64,000 bases of DNA from Papaver somniferum (lineage: Eukaryota > Streptophyta > Magnoliopsida > Ranunculales > Papaveraceae), in contig NC_039358.1 in NCBI RefSeq assembly GCF_003573695.1, forward strand, positions 191,060,418 through 191,124,417, in the 5' to 3' direction. The position numbers and the translations under genes are program-made. The notes below the pieces were generated by a model. The model ran no database searches and was not told the DNA's origin. It saw nothing but the letters and a program-made list of their open reading frames with translations. This document shows, piece by piece, positions 11,660-21,076 of the stretch (the first letter of the stretch is position 1; each line of letters begins with the position of its first letter).

Positions 11660-12880
11660 TAATAAGGAACCGTGGGTGTGGGGCCGGTTGGGACCAAGGC
11701 ATGGCCGGTTGGCCAACGGTCACGCGCCCACACACCTTTCCTTAATTTTATATTGTTTTTTACGGGTTTATGGAAGTACCATGAAACCGAGGAGTTTCCT
11801 CAAGACGAAGGAGATTTGATAAAATGAGAGAATTTTCATCAAATCATGGAAAATAATAAAAATGCATCAAAAATATAAAACTGGCGTGGGGTTGACCACG
11901 ACACGGTCGGTCGGTCGTGTGTCCGTGCTCCCAGCACCCTGGTCAATATTTTTAATTATTTATTATTTTCTTCTCTATTTTGCATAGGTTCATCGTTTCG
12001 TTGTATTTTTGAAATACTCGTTCCTGCGGTGACTGTTAGTGTATCATCGTTGAATACACCTTCATTATTTGAATCGGGGCTTACTTAGAGGTAGCTCAGA
12101 CGCCCGGTTGTTTATTATTTATTACTAATTGTGGAATTCAGTAGAGAATAATTCACAAAACTGAGTAATAAGATGTTTATTATTAATTCATAGGATCAGC
12201 TGAGGATTCGACTACGAATTCAGAATAATAAAGTGAGCATTACCATTCCATGGGATCGTAGATTCGACCATAGAATCAGAGTAATTAAGGTTTATCTATT
12301 ACCATTTATGAGACCAATTGTGGGTTCGATCATGAAATCGGAGTAATAAGATAATATAGTTATTGCTATTCTATGAGATCAAGCTGTGGATTCGATCATA
12401 GAATCAGAACAATTGTTATTATCATTCCATGGGACCAGTCGTGAATTCGACCAAGGGATAGGACCGATTGTAATTAGGAATCATTAACTTTGTGGCTCTA
12501 TACTAGCAGAGCAAGCTTTCTATGAGCATTAATTATCCTGATAGAGCTTGCCGGTAAGTCATATCCTTTATATAGTCAGGGTAAACTTGTTGTTTGTTCC
12601 TGAAGACGTTATCGCTCTATACTAGCAGAGAAAGTTGTCTAGGATCCGTCCATCTCGTGATGCTATATAGAAATAATCATTGAAAGTATTCAGTATTCAT
12701 GAGATATGTCGTTGTCCAGTCATGAGACTACATATCTACATGTACTCTGAGAGAAAGTACTCTCCATTGAGAATTCGATGAGAGACCCGTGTCTCGATAC
12801 TCACGTCTGATTGCTGAATCAGAGCTTTGTATAATTATGAGGTTACGAATTTAGCCCTTGTTGAAAATCCACCATCTACA
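9374..12880 (-). repeat. 3' LTR of element B (3.5 kb)
   Basis: It is bounded by TGTAGATGG at 9374 and CCATCTACA at 12880 on the plus strand. Contents in element orientation: TATA box (12565-12575); paired copies of a CTCTATACTAGCAGAG-type motif (near 12505 and 12611); about five degenerate units of 60 bp with inverted ATTCCATGG/CCATGGAAT cores (about 12180-12470); then, toward U5, degenerate repeats of 150-240 bp with GC-rich hairpins (about 11090-11930); an AAT microsatellite (about 11626-11656); and three GAGCAAGT-TTGCTC hairpins (10195-10340). It differs from its 5' partner by scattered substitutions and small indels, so the insertion is not very recent. Confidence 0.9.
12565..12575 (-). 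promoter_or_regulatory. TATA box of the Tat-type LTR
   Basis: On the minus strand it reads CTATATAAAGG, about 305-315 bp after the LTR start. It is conserved in the other copies, including element H (55973-55983). If used, transcription starts near 12540 and R plus U5 is about 3.1 kb long. Confidence 0.55.
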
Positions 12881-12920
12881 TTAAGTCCCCTGCTTACTGA
12901 GGAAAGCGGTGTTCCTCAGT
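12881..12920 (-). other. Polypurine tract and adjacent hairpin of element B
   Basis: On the minus strand AGCAGGGGACTTAA abuts the 3' LTR start (12881-12894), the expected plus-strand primer. Directly beside it ACTGAGGAA (12896-12904) and TTCCTCAGT (12912-12920) form a perfect 9-bp stem with a 7-base loop. Element D has the same tract and a weaker hairpin at the same place. Confidence 0.75.
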
Positions 12921-13184
12921 CAGCATTAAATGGTGATTTTCCGACCATAAATAATAATACCAATAATTGAACTTAGTCGTAAGTTGAGACGTTATCGGAT
13001 TTAGAAAGCATGAGAAAAAAACGACTTGATGAAGGCTTCAATGTCATGATTAGAGCGTCGTTTGATGAGCATGAATTGATGTTGAACCGCTGGTTTGGAC
13101 GACGAGTCCGTAGTCGGTTAGGATTCGCGGGCCGGGCCTAATAAGGAAATCCTTGTGAAATTAGGTTTTGGAAATAAAATTTGG

Positions 13185-13191
13185 TATAAAA
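13185..13191 (+). promoter_or_regulatory. TATA box of the antisense PMD gene in element B
   Basis: TATAAAA lies about 300 bp inside the element from the 3' LTR and reads on the strand opposite to gag. A C-rich leader begins about 30 bp downstream, the normal plant spacing. The next features in this direction are a leader exon, a 5' intron and the PMD coding exon, so this is the best promoter candidate for that gene. Confidence 0.6.
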
Positions 13192-13215
13192 GGAATTAAT
13201 CTTTTTTTTTCTTTA

Positions 13216-14342
13216 TTTATCCTTCACACACGGACAACACCTTCATCACCTTCACGTCAGCAGCGAGTGGAGGAAATTTTTTTTGCCAGAGCTTCGCCGC
13301 CGTCCGACCGCCACCACCGTCGCCGTTGCCGCCTGCCAACTTCCGGCCGATTCGCCCAGCTGCGTTTTTTTTTGTTTGCTGATGTTTATGATCCTCATGA
13401 GTTGTTCATGCTTTGATCATGATGAATTTATATACATGTGTGTATATTAGTGTGAGTTTTATGAAAAAACCCTCGTTTTTGAAAAACGTATGTTTGTTCA
13501 ATCGTTAGTTTTGAAAACTAACTATAATCCCTGATTTAGGAGAGATTTTTTTTAGTATATGAACCTAGGCCCAGTGATAAAACTTAGTGTACGAGATTTC
13601 ATGTGTGCCACGGTTTTATCACAAAAGAAGTGAATTTTCATGAAATCGGAATAACCCTTCGTTTTAAAGACAAATAACGATGACACGAAGGAAAATATGT
13701 ATGATGAACTTGTGTCCAGTGATAAAATTTTGCTTATGAGCTTTCATGTAAATACAAAAATTTATTATATGTATGAGATGTGAGCTTTCACAATATTTTT
13801 GAAATAAACCTTCGTTTTAAAGACAAATAACGACGATACGAAGGAAAAATATATTTTTTTATATATATGCAGACGTGACATATATTGTGTAAAATATGAT
13901 GGTATATTTTATTTGCATGAATTTGTTTTCATTAGATAAAATTCTTTGAGAATTTATATATGCAAGTTGCATTAATTGCTGTTTTTTCGAAAAATCAGAA
14001 ACGTGGGTTTTGAGGAACCTTCGAAGATAGACAATATATTTATGATGAAATATTTTATTGTTGTAAACTTCATAGGTCAGTTGTGTGAATGTTCACATTA
14101 TGGAAATTGTGTCCGTGATTTCATGAAAAATCAGTTTCGGAAATTAAATAAAGTTTCGTTCGTTTTTGCAGTTTTCGAAGAGACGAACGATTTTGGGGTG
14201 TTAAGTCTAGCATTACTATCACTATTGTTAGAGGAAGTATAAAAGGTAAGAGTTACCATTTTTTCTTGTATTTCCTTTATTTATATCTGGACGGCATACT
14301 GAAGTAGAATGTAGTGTGAACCTTTTCAGCTACTTAGCAAAG
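13216..14342 (+). other. Spliced 5' leader of the antisense PMD gene
   Basis: The leader probably starts near 13216. It has a GC-rich first exon to about 13363. At the expected donor this copy reads CAGCTGCG, where element F reads CAGGTGCG, so the GT is lost here. A strong acceptor (TTTTTGCAG) ends at 14171. A short second leader exon is 14172-14245, followed by an intron at 14246-14329 (GTAAGAG...TTTTCAG) and 13 bases before the ATG at 14343. The arrangement and much of the sequence recur in element F (26155-27186). The short ORF at 13976-14242 lies in the first intron and is not considered coding. Exact transcript ends are inferred. Confidence 0.55.
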
Positions 14343-17300
14343 ATGTCCAATTCCCAAGCTGACGATGCCTCGAGGGAAGAGATGTGCGTTGATGATGGTA
14401 TCTCCAGAGATGAGACATGCATGGATGAAACTTCCGTCGGGGGACACGAAGACGAAATCTCTATGATTAAGAATGTCCAGAACATAGATGATGCATTCTT
14501 TGAAAAAGATATCCCAGGAGTTGAGCAATATTTGAAATCCCCAGTGTATCGTCTTTTGATGAATCCCAGAACTATTACTCAGAAGAAATTGGTGACTCCT
14601 AAGATAGTGATTCGATTTTGTCTTGAACGATGGGTCTTCACCTCATCAATCATAGAGTTTAAGCTTTCTCGACGACCTTTGGAGAAATTTGCTGGCTGGG
14701 AGAGGCATATGTTGGGTTTTCCTCATGTGAGGACTATGCTCGACCAGGCGCAGGTGACGAGAGCTATTCAAGCTTCTAGAGAGTTGTTCATTTATCATGA
14801 CGCAAGTGGTATTGTGGCTCTGTTTGCTCATTGGTGCATTCCCACTCACACTTTCATATGTAGATGGGGAGAGTTTACCATTACCTTGGAAGACGTGGCG
14901 GCTCTGATGCATCTCCCGGTCACGGGAAATATTCCTGGGGATCTTTCAGAGGAGGAGACCGTCGTTTCTCATGTCTTGACAGCTGCAATGGAGAAAGCGA
15001 ATAAGGCTGGTAGTAAAGGATGCTATGCTTCCTGGTTGACACACTGGTGGCCCAAAGACGAGGTTTCTGATAAACCCATCGACGGTATGTTACCCATTGC
15101 TGCTTTCTTATGTTTATGGTTGTCCAGAGACGTTTTTGAAGATAGTGGAAACTTGTTGAAGCCTTTTGTGATTCCCTTTGCTATTAAGATGGCTCTAGGT
15201 AAGCAACTTCCGATAGGTAGTTTATTCTTAGGCTCCTTGTATTACAACCTGGACTCCTTGATTATATACTCCAGTGTGTCGAACGTCTCTATGAAGATTG
15301 AGTGTTATGCCAACACGATGTTTCTTCAAGCTTTGATGTGGGAGCATTTTAAGAATTATGCACCTACTCCACGTAATGTTCTGCAAGGACCGAATACTGA
15401 TGCACGCCATACTTTCCCTGAGAAAGATAATGCTAGGATCATGTGTTGGTCCACCAAGCAGCCTCGTTCTAAAATACGTTCTATTGATGTGTTAGATGAA
15501 GAATCTGAGTTCAATTTTCGCCCGTGGGTGTCAGTCCTTGATTATGTTTCTCAGCCGATGACTTTCAATACTGGAGAAGGCACGAGTTTGACGTCTGGTG
15601 CGCATCTGAGTGATGGCGAAAGATCTTTCATGTTGAGTTGCATTCCTGGTCATTTGCTATCAGTCACGTTTGGAGAGCTTTCATTGGAGGAGTATAATAT
15701 TGATAGAGCAGCTCGACAAATAGGTATGGATCAGTGTGTTCCAACCATACGGAGAAGGAATCCATCAGTTGAGCAACTCAGGACTCATTTGGATCATACT
15801 CACGTGGAAGGGAGTAGCTACTGGTTTCCTGGTTCTGATAGATTCGCCTATGTAACCCAAGGTTATGTAGAATTCTGGGACCAGCAACTTGGACGTTTGC
15901 GTGGCTTTGTAAGATTTCCCAGACCTCCATTCAAGGATCTTCCTTCGTCTGAGATGATTTCTAGTCGACCAAGATTGAAGTATCTTTCTGGTGATAAACG
16001 AAAGTCGTCTCCAGGATGCTCTCAAGTATGTTTCTTCATATAATCTTCACGAAATTATAAGAACTGTATTCTGATTATATTACTGGATTTCACCACAGGA
16101 CGGTCGTAATATACGACCTCGAATCGGTGTAGATTACTCAGAGACTGAGGCGTTTATTCATGGCGGAGAAGGCAGGCATAAAGGTTATAAGCTGTTACCT
16201 AATACCGTAAAGTCCCCAGTTGGTTCTTTGGTGAGTTCCCAATATTTCTCAACGTGACTTTCATTGCTATTAGCATTAGAATCATGAAGCCAATGTTTTT
16301 AATTTTTTTGCAGAATTTTACTCCATCAAGTCTTGAAGGTCTTCAATTTTCTGCTACTGAACAAGCAATTGCTGATTTGAGTGACGAAGAAACTGTAAGT
16401 ATTTCTTCACATGTTCAAATAGGGTGCTTCATAGATGAAAATATTGATTGTAAAAGACGTGTACAGGAGGATGTCGTCATGGAGATGGAGAATTCTGGAA
16501 CTCAATCATCCTCTGGGAATAGGAATGGAGGTAATTCCCAAGATTCAGAGCCGGATGGAAGTGATGTTCCTCTTGTCGTTGATGTGGACAATTCCAACCC
16601 CTTTGACACTTTTGAGACTCCTCAAGTAAGTATATATCCTGTACATTATTCATAGAAGTATAAAAGTGCTGACTTGTAAATGAATGAATGAGAACCCATG
16701 TGAATATGTGAAAACTTAGTCGAATTTTGTCGTCAGAAAATCCAGAACCCAGCTTTTTAGTAGAAACGCTGTAGAATCTTCATCCGGAGTCAGATTTTGA
16801 TGATTTGCATGTGAAAATTCGAGCCCGAAAAATTTCCAAGCTTTATGTAAGAAGATTTTTAAGTTTTGAGCACGTTCAGAGCCTGAAAAATGCGAAGTAG
16901 TAAACTTCCAGGAGACTTCCAGAACTTTTTCAGATTGCGCATCACTTGATATTTTGGCCACATCTACTTGCTCGTTCATCGGATTGTCATGAAATTTTGA
17001 CATGTCATAGAGGACATCCATACGAAGAGAATGGAATATGAAACATACTCGGATGCCTTGTAGATTGCTCCCAGTTCGTCTCCTAGTACAGGGCAGAGTT
17101 CAGTTTCTTCAGACGGACTCATCGTAAAATGTGTTTTCATGACTTCCATGTTATTTGCCCGTGCCTTGAATGTAGTATGATGAACCTTGATGATGTTGCC
17201 TTGATGGTATACTGTGTTTCATAATTTACTTTGAAATCGTGACTCTAACCTCATGTAATCTTCGTATTAGGTGCTAAATACCGAAGTTGAGGATAATGGA

Positions 17301-18024
17301 GCCAACGATGATAACTCTTAACCATTCCGGAGTTATTGATGAAGAGACAACCATCCCTGCATTTCAAGTCCATGAGAAGGTCGCTTCTGTTGTTATGAAA
17401 ACCCAGATGGTTGTTGCCTCAGTGATAGAAGAAACCGAGACAGCAGCGGAGAATACTGAAGGAACTGTTGCTTTAGTCGTGGGAGCCACTCCAGTGACCG
17501 AGAACCGTATAATAGTGTATGAATATCCAACTGCAGGGGTCGCTTTCAATCCTCCCTTTAACACTTCACTCACGTATCATGAACTGATCGGTGGATTCAG
17601 CGTTCCCATTGGATATGCACGCTTGTATGAGACGATATGGAAGAAGTTCGGCCATATGATCGTTGACAGGAACCCTGGGCGTTCTTATGCTTTAATCATG
17701 CAAGTAGGCGTTATCTTGCGTGTCGTGAGTGATATGCATACGAGACCCAGGAATGCCGTGACTCCTGATATACTCTTTGATTGGGAGTTTAACTTGGAGA
17801 ATTCAGAAAGGCTTGGCCTCAACGTGAAATGGCTTCGTAAGCAAATAAACGTTATCAAGGATTCATGTGAGAAGAACATACCCTTTCCAAACGATGTTGT
17901 GAAGGAGAAGGAGGACAAGATTGCCAAGCTGACCGAGGAGTTGAACAAGGAGAGGGCGGCTTTGCAAATCTTGAAGGATGCTGATGAGCGAAAGTCTTTT
18001 CTTGCTGATCTCTTGAACTTTTGA
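14343..18024 (+). pseudogene. Antisense five-exon PMD (plant mobile domain) gene in element B, one frameshift
   Basis: Exons: 14343-16025, 16099-16230, 16314-16394, 16467-16625, 17271-18024. The four introns start GTATGT, GTGAGT, GTAAGT, GTAAGT and end in AG, and all are phase 0. Exon 1 (561 codons) has an acidic, Met/Glu/Asp-rich start and, from about residue 120, a PMD (Aminotransferase-like, plant mobile domain) with the signature GEFTITLEDVAAL near residue 175. It ends near a GYVEFWDQQ stretch. Exons 2-4 encode a low-complexity Ser/Asp/Gly linker. Exon 5 encodes an unnamed domain (EYPTAGVAF, LYETIWKKFGHM, VKWLRKQI) and then a charged coiled-coil-like tail. The start at 14343 directly follows the leader splice acceptor. 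Exon 5 is 754 bp against 753 in element H: one extra base near 17320 brings an early TAA, so this copy is broken. PMD proteins are nuclear factors in plants and the domain is also spread by mobile elements. The role here is unknown. Confidence 0.75.
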
Positions 18025-18294
18025 ACTTCTGAGAGATGTGAGGTTTATACTTGGGTTTTTGATATTTAGATGGTTTTGGATTGACTGATGGTTGAGGATT
18101 TTCTTGTAGATTTGATAGAGATTTTCTTTTACGAAATATGAACTAAATTTTGATAAATTGCTGAATTCAAATACTGATTGCAAGTATTGCAAATGTTTTG
18201 GAGGAATTGAAATACAAATGAAAGAAAATCCTAAATGTTAAATCCCAACACCATGAGTGCTTCAAACGCCCAATACCTTAAATATCCAATAATT

Positions 18295-19962
18295 TCAGAT
18301 AAACGCCTTGAGCCAATTTTCGTGAATTACTGGTAGGGTTCTGCCATCTGTGTTGGTCAATTTGTAGTATCCTACGGCCACGGATTCAGCGACCATGAAT
18401 GGTCCTTCCTAATTGGAGTTCCTTGTAGAATGAAGACCGCGCTGAACTTCTTTGAGAACCAGGTCCCCTTCATGAAACTTGTTAGGCTTGGTCGATCGTG
18501 CCTTGAATATCTTCCGTTGATTCGGAATTCCCTGTTTGATGGAATTCCTCGATTGTGGCCTGTATGGAAACTCGCGCGGAAGAGAGTATCCAGCATAGTG
18601 TTGATCATGCTTAGCCAAGTCTTCAGCAATAAACCTCTCGATGGAGTGACCGATTTGAAGAAATTCTGAACCAGTGTAATATTGATGAGGTGAAGTTACC
18701 CACTCGTATCTTTTGATGACTGCTAAATTATTCATGGGGAGAAGTCCTTGGACCATAGTAGTGTATTTGAACATTGGTAATATTGGAGCAAGAGGAGGAA
18801 TAAGACTTTTCTGAGCTCGAAACCTTCTGAAAAAGGTGTGCGGATTATCTCCAAGTTCTTGTGTAAGTCCCATCAGAGTTTTTACTTCTTCCAGATGCTC
18901 AAACGGTGGTGCGTCCTCTGCTTCGTCTTCCGACTCAGAATCCTTGTCGATGACAGGATGTGTTGAAGGCATCGTTGTTCTTTCAGCATGAATCCAAGTT
19001 CTCCCAAGGACCATGTCGTATCCAGGGTCTTCCCGGATTATGAAAAACTTGGCCTCGGTGCAGATTGATCTTTCCGTAACTTTGAGAGTGATGAAGCCGT
19101 ATGCGTTTCTGAAGATTCCTTCGTGATCCCTGATTGCCATGGGAGCGTGGGTGGATTCCCGTCGAGTAATACCAGCAGCTCTGAGAGTTTTCAAAGGGAT
19201 GATGTTGACGGAGGTACCAACATCGATGAACGCCCTCTTGAACTCATTTCCTTTAATGTGCACTGTGGTGAGCAGTCCCCAGTCATACATTTCTGTGTCA
19301 GTAGCTGAAGGTCCGGTGATAGTCTCTTGGATCAGCGGACGTCTTCCGGACACGATGTGGTTCAGTGCAGCAAACATGTCTTTCCTTTGAGCTTTCGAAA
19401 GATACAACAGCTCGCAGACATGTTCGATCAGATATTGGACCGTTTCCTTGACAGGAGGTTCGGAGATGGTAAAAGTTCTGACTGGGAGGGGGTTTTTGTG
19501 CACCCCCTCAGTCCCTAGGTTGAGCTCTCCTGATTCGACCTTTTCTTTGAATATGTGCTTCAAAATTTTGCAATCACTCGTGGGATGGCTGACGTATCTA
19601 TGGAAGCGGCAATACCGAGGATTTTCCATGGCCTCTTCAGTTGGTTCCTTCTTGACATAAGGCAATTTGATTGCGCCGTCTTGAATCCAGGCTTCGAGTA
19701 GTTCATTAACTTCTTCCATTGAACAGGGAAAATCAGGTGCTTCTGGATCTTCCGTATGCTGAGGAGGGATTTTCGAGTTCTCCTTCTTGTGTGTCTTTGA
19801 AGGGGTGGAGGAAGTCTGCTTGTGTTGTGGTTCTGCTTTTCGCTTATTTCCTTCTGCGACAGCATTTGTTGAAGGTTGCAGGTTATACTGCTTGTTTATC
19901 AGACGCCTGCTTCCTCGTGTGTCTTTTGAATCTTCAGTCTTTGTAGACTTTGGTCTTTCCAA
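18295..19962 (-). pseudogene. Element B gag zinc knuckle, protease, second capsid-like segment and integrase tail
   Basis: A 517-codon frame (19962-18409) continues, past one TAG at a tryptophan codon, to a stop at 18295. Order: basic linker; CHHC zinc knuckle (C-x2-H-x4-H-x4-C in YCRFHRYVSHPTSDC); a helical segment (LIEHVCELLYLSKAQR); aspartic protease with active site AFIDVGTSVNII and MVLGRTWIHAE; an acidic linker; a stretch resembling the gag capsid domain (GDNPHTFFRRFRAQ compared with GENPNDYVKRFRAQ in gag); then the integrase C-terminal tail (FHEGDLVLK...GYYKLTNTD...NWLKAF). RT, both RNases H and the integrase catalytic core are missing. Element H has the same layout, so the loss came before the spread of the family. 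The convergent antisense gene ends about 270 bp away. Confidence 0.7.
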
Positions 19963-21019
19963 AAGAGCGGGTGCAGTGGTTGCCGACCTCTTCGAAGCTT
20001 CATGAAGCTATGAGAAAGTATGGAATCGAAGGTTTTCTAGCAAGACCATGTAGACCGGGAGCATGCCATTGATGCACAAGTCCACCAGTTGTTGCTCCGT
20101 GACGTTTGGGTCATGACAATCCAGGGCTTGGGCTCTGAACCTTTTCACATAATCATTAGGATTTTCACCGACCCTGTGAAATATTCTTCCGAGGTCGGAG
20201 AGGGTGACTTGTTCTGACACGAAGAAGTATTTCCTGTAAAATGCGTTAACCATTTCTCCCCAATTATTGATGGTCCCTGGTGTGATGCTGTTGTACCAGG
20301 TGTATGCCCTGCCTTTCAGAGATTTTGAGAATTCCTTGAGACGGACGACATGATTATGTTCATGTTCTCCCAAGGCTTCGAGAAAACGAGAGACATGTTC
20401 CCGAGCATTGCCAGTTCCATCATACAAGGTGAAAGTTGGAGAAACGTAACCTTTGAGGAGTGGAATCCTCTGCGTAGCGGCAGGATAAGGAGGTTGATGA
20501 CGATGGTCATGCGATGTCTTGCCTTTTCCATGGTTCTCTAAGAGGTGCTCCAGATCCTCGCGAGTGATGAAATTCTATGATCCCTTCGCTGATGAGTTGT
20601 CTGCAGCAGTTTTTTGGACTTCGTCGTCTTTTACTGTATGGATTGGAATTACTTCAGGACCGTCGTCCGAGGATTTGTCCTTCTCCTTTCCCTTCTCTTG
20701 AGTCTTCTATGACATCTTGTCAGTAAGAGTTTTGAGATAATTACACAGCTCCTTCTGTGTAGCAGCCATGTCAGTCTGGTTCTTTGCAAGAGTCTCCTGT
20801 GCTTTGATAAGATCAGCAATGTTAGGCGGTGGATCTCCTCTGACTTCTTCAGGAGAGTCGTCCGGATAGTGGATGACCTTCGGCGTGAGGAGGAGTAGTG
20901 TCACCACCATCAGTGTTGGAGGTCGGAATTGTCTCCGGGATATTTTGATTGTTGTTGTTGCTAGTGCTAGCACGGTTTGTGTTTGGATTCGTAACTGAAC
21001 CTGACCTGATATCAACCAT
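19963..21019 (-). pseudogene. Element B gag, frameshifted
   Basis: The ATG at 21019 follows the primer site by about 40 bp and starts MVDIRS, the N-terminus also seen in D (MVELRS), F (MVGLRT) and H (MVDLRS). The N-terminal part is Asn/Thr-rich, then a frame change near 20865 leads into a helix (IADLIKAQETLAKNQTDM). The capsid domain is in a 139-codon frame at 20008-20427 (REHVSRFLEALGEHEHNHVVRLKEF; WYNSITPGTINNWGEM; DYVKRFRAQALDCHD), matching the retrotransposon gag family. Stops at about 20703, 20573 and 20008 interrupt it. It forms virus-like particles in functional relatives; here it is decayed. Confidence 0.7.
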
Positions 21020-21056
21020 CTTGTGGAATTGTGAGATTGCAACCGAGAGAATGATC

Positions 21057-21073
21057 TCCCACTGTGGTCGCCA
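21057..21073 (-). other. Primer binding site of element B, tRNA-Arg type
   Basis: On the minus strand TGGCGACCACAGTGGGA begins 3 bases after the LTR end. The same 17-mer is in D and F, and H has one change. From memory it complements the 3' end of a plant tRNA-Arg, the primer used by Tat/Ogre elements. The tRNA assignment should be read as likely, not proven. Confidence 0.75.
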
Positions 21074-21076
21074 ATC

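Noticed and set aside
13976..14242. 88-codon frame in the leader of the antisense gene, with a homolog at 26837-27079
   Set aside because: It lies mostly in the first leader intron. Differences between the two copies are mainly amino-acid-changing, so no protein constraint is visible.
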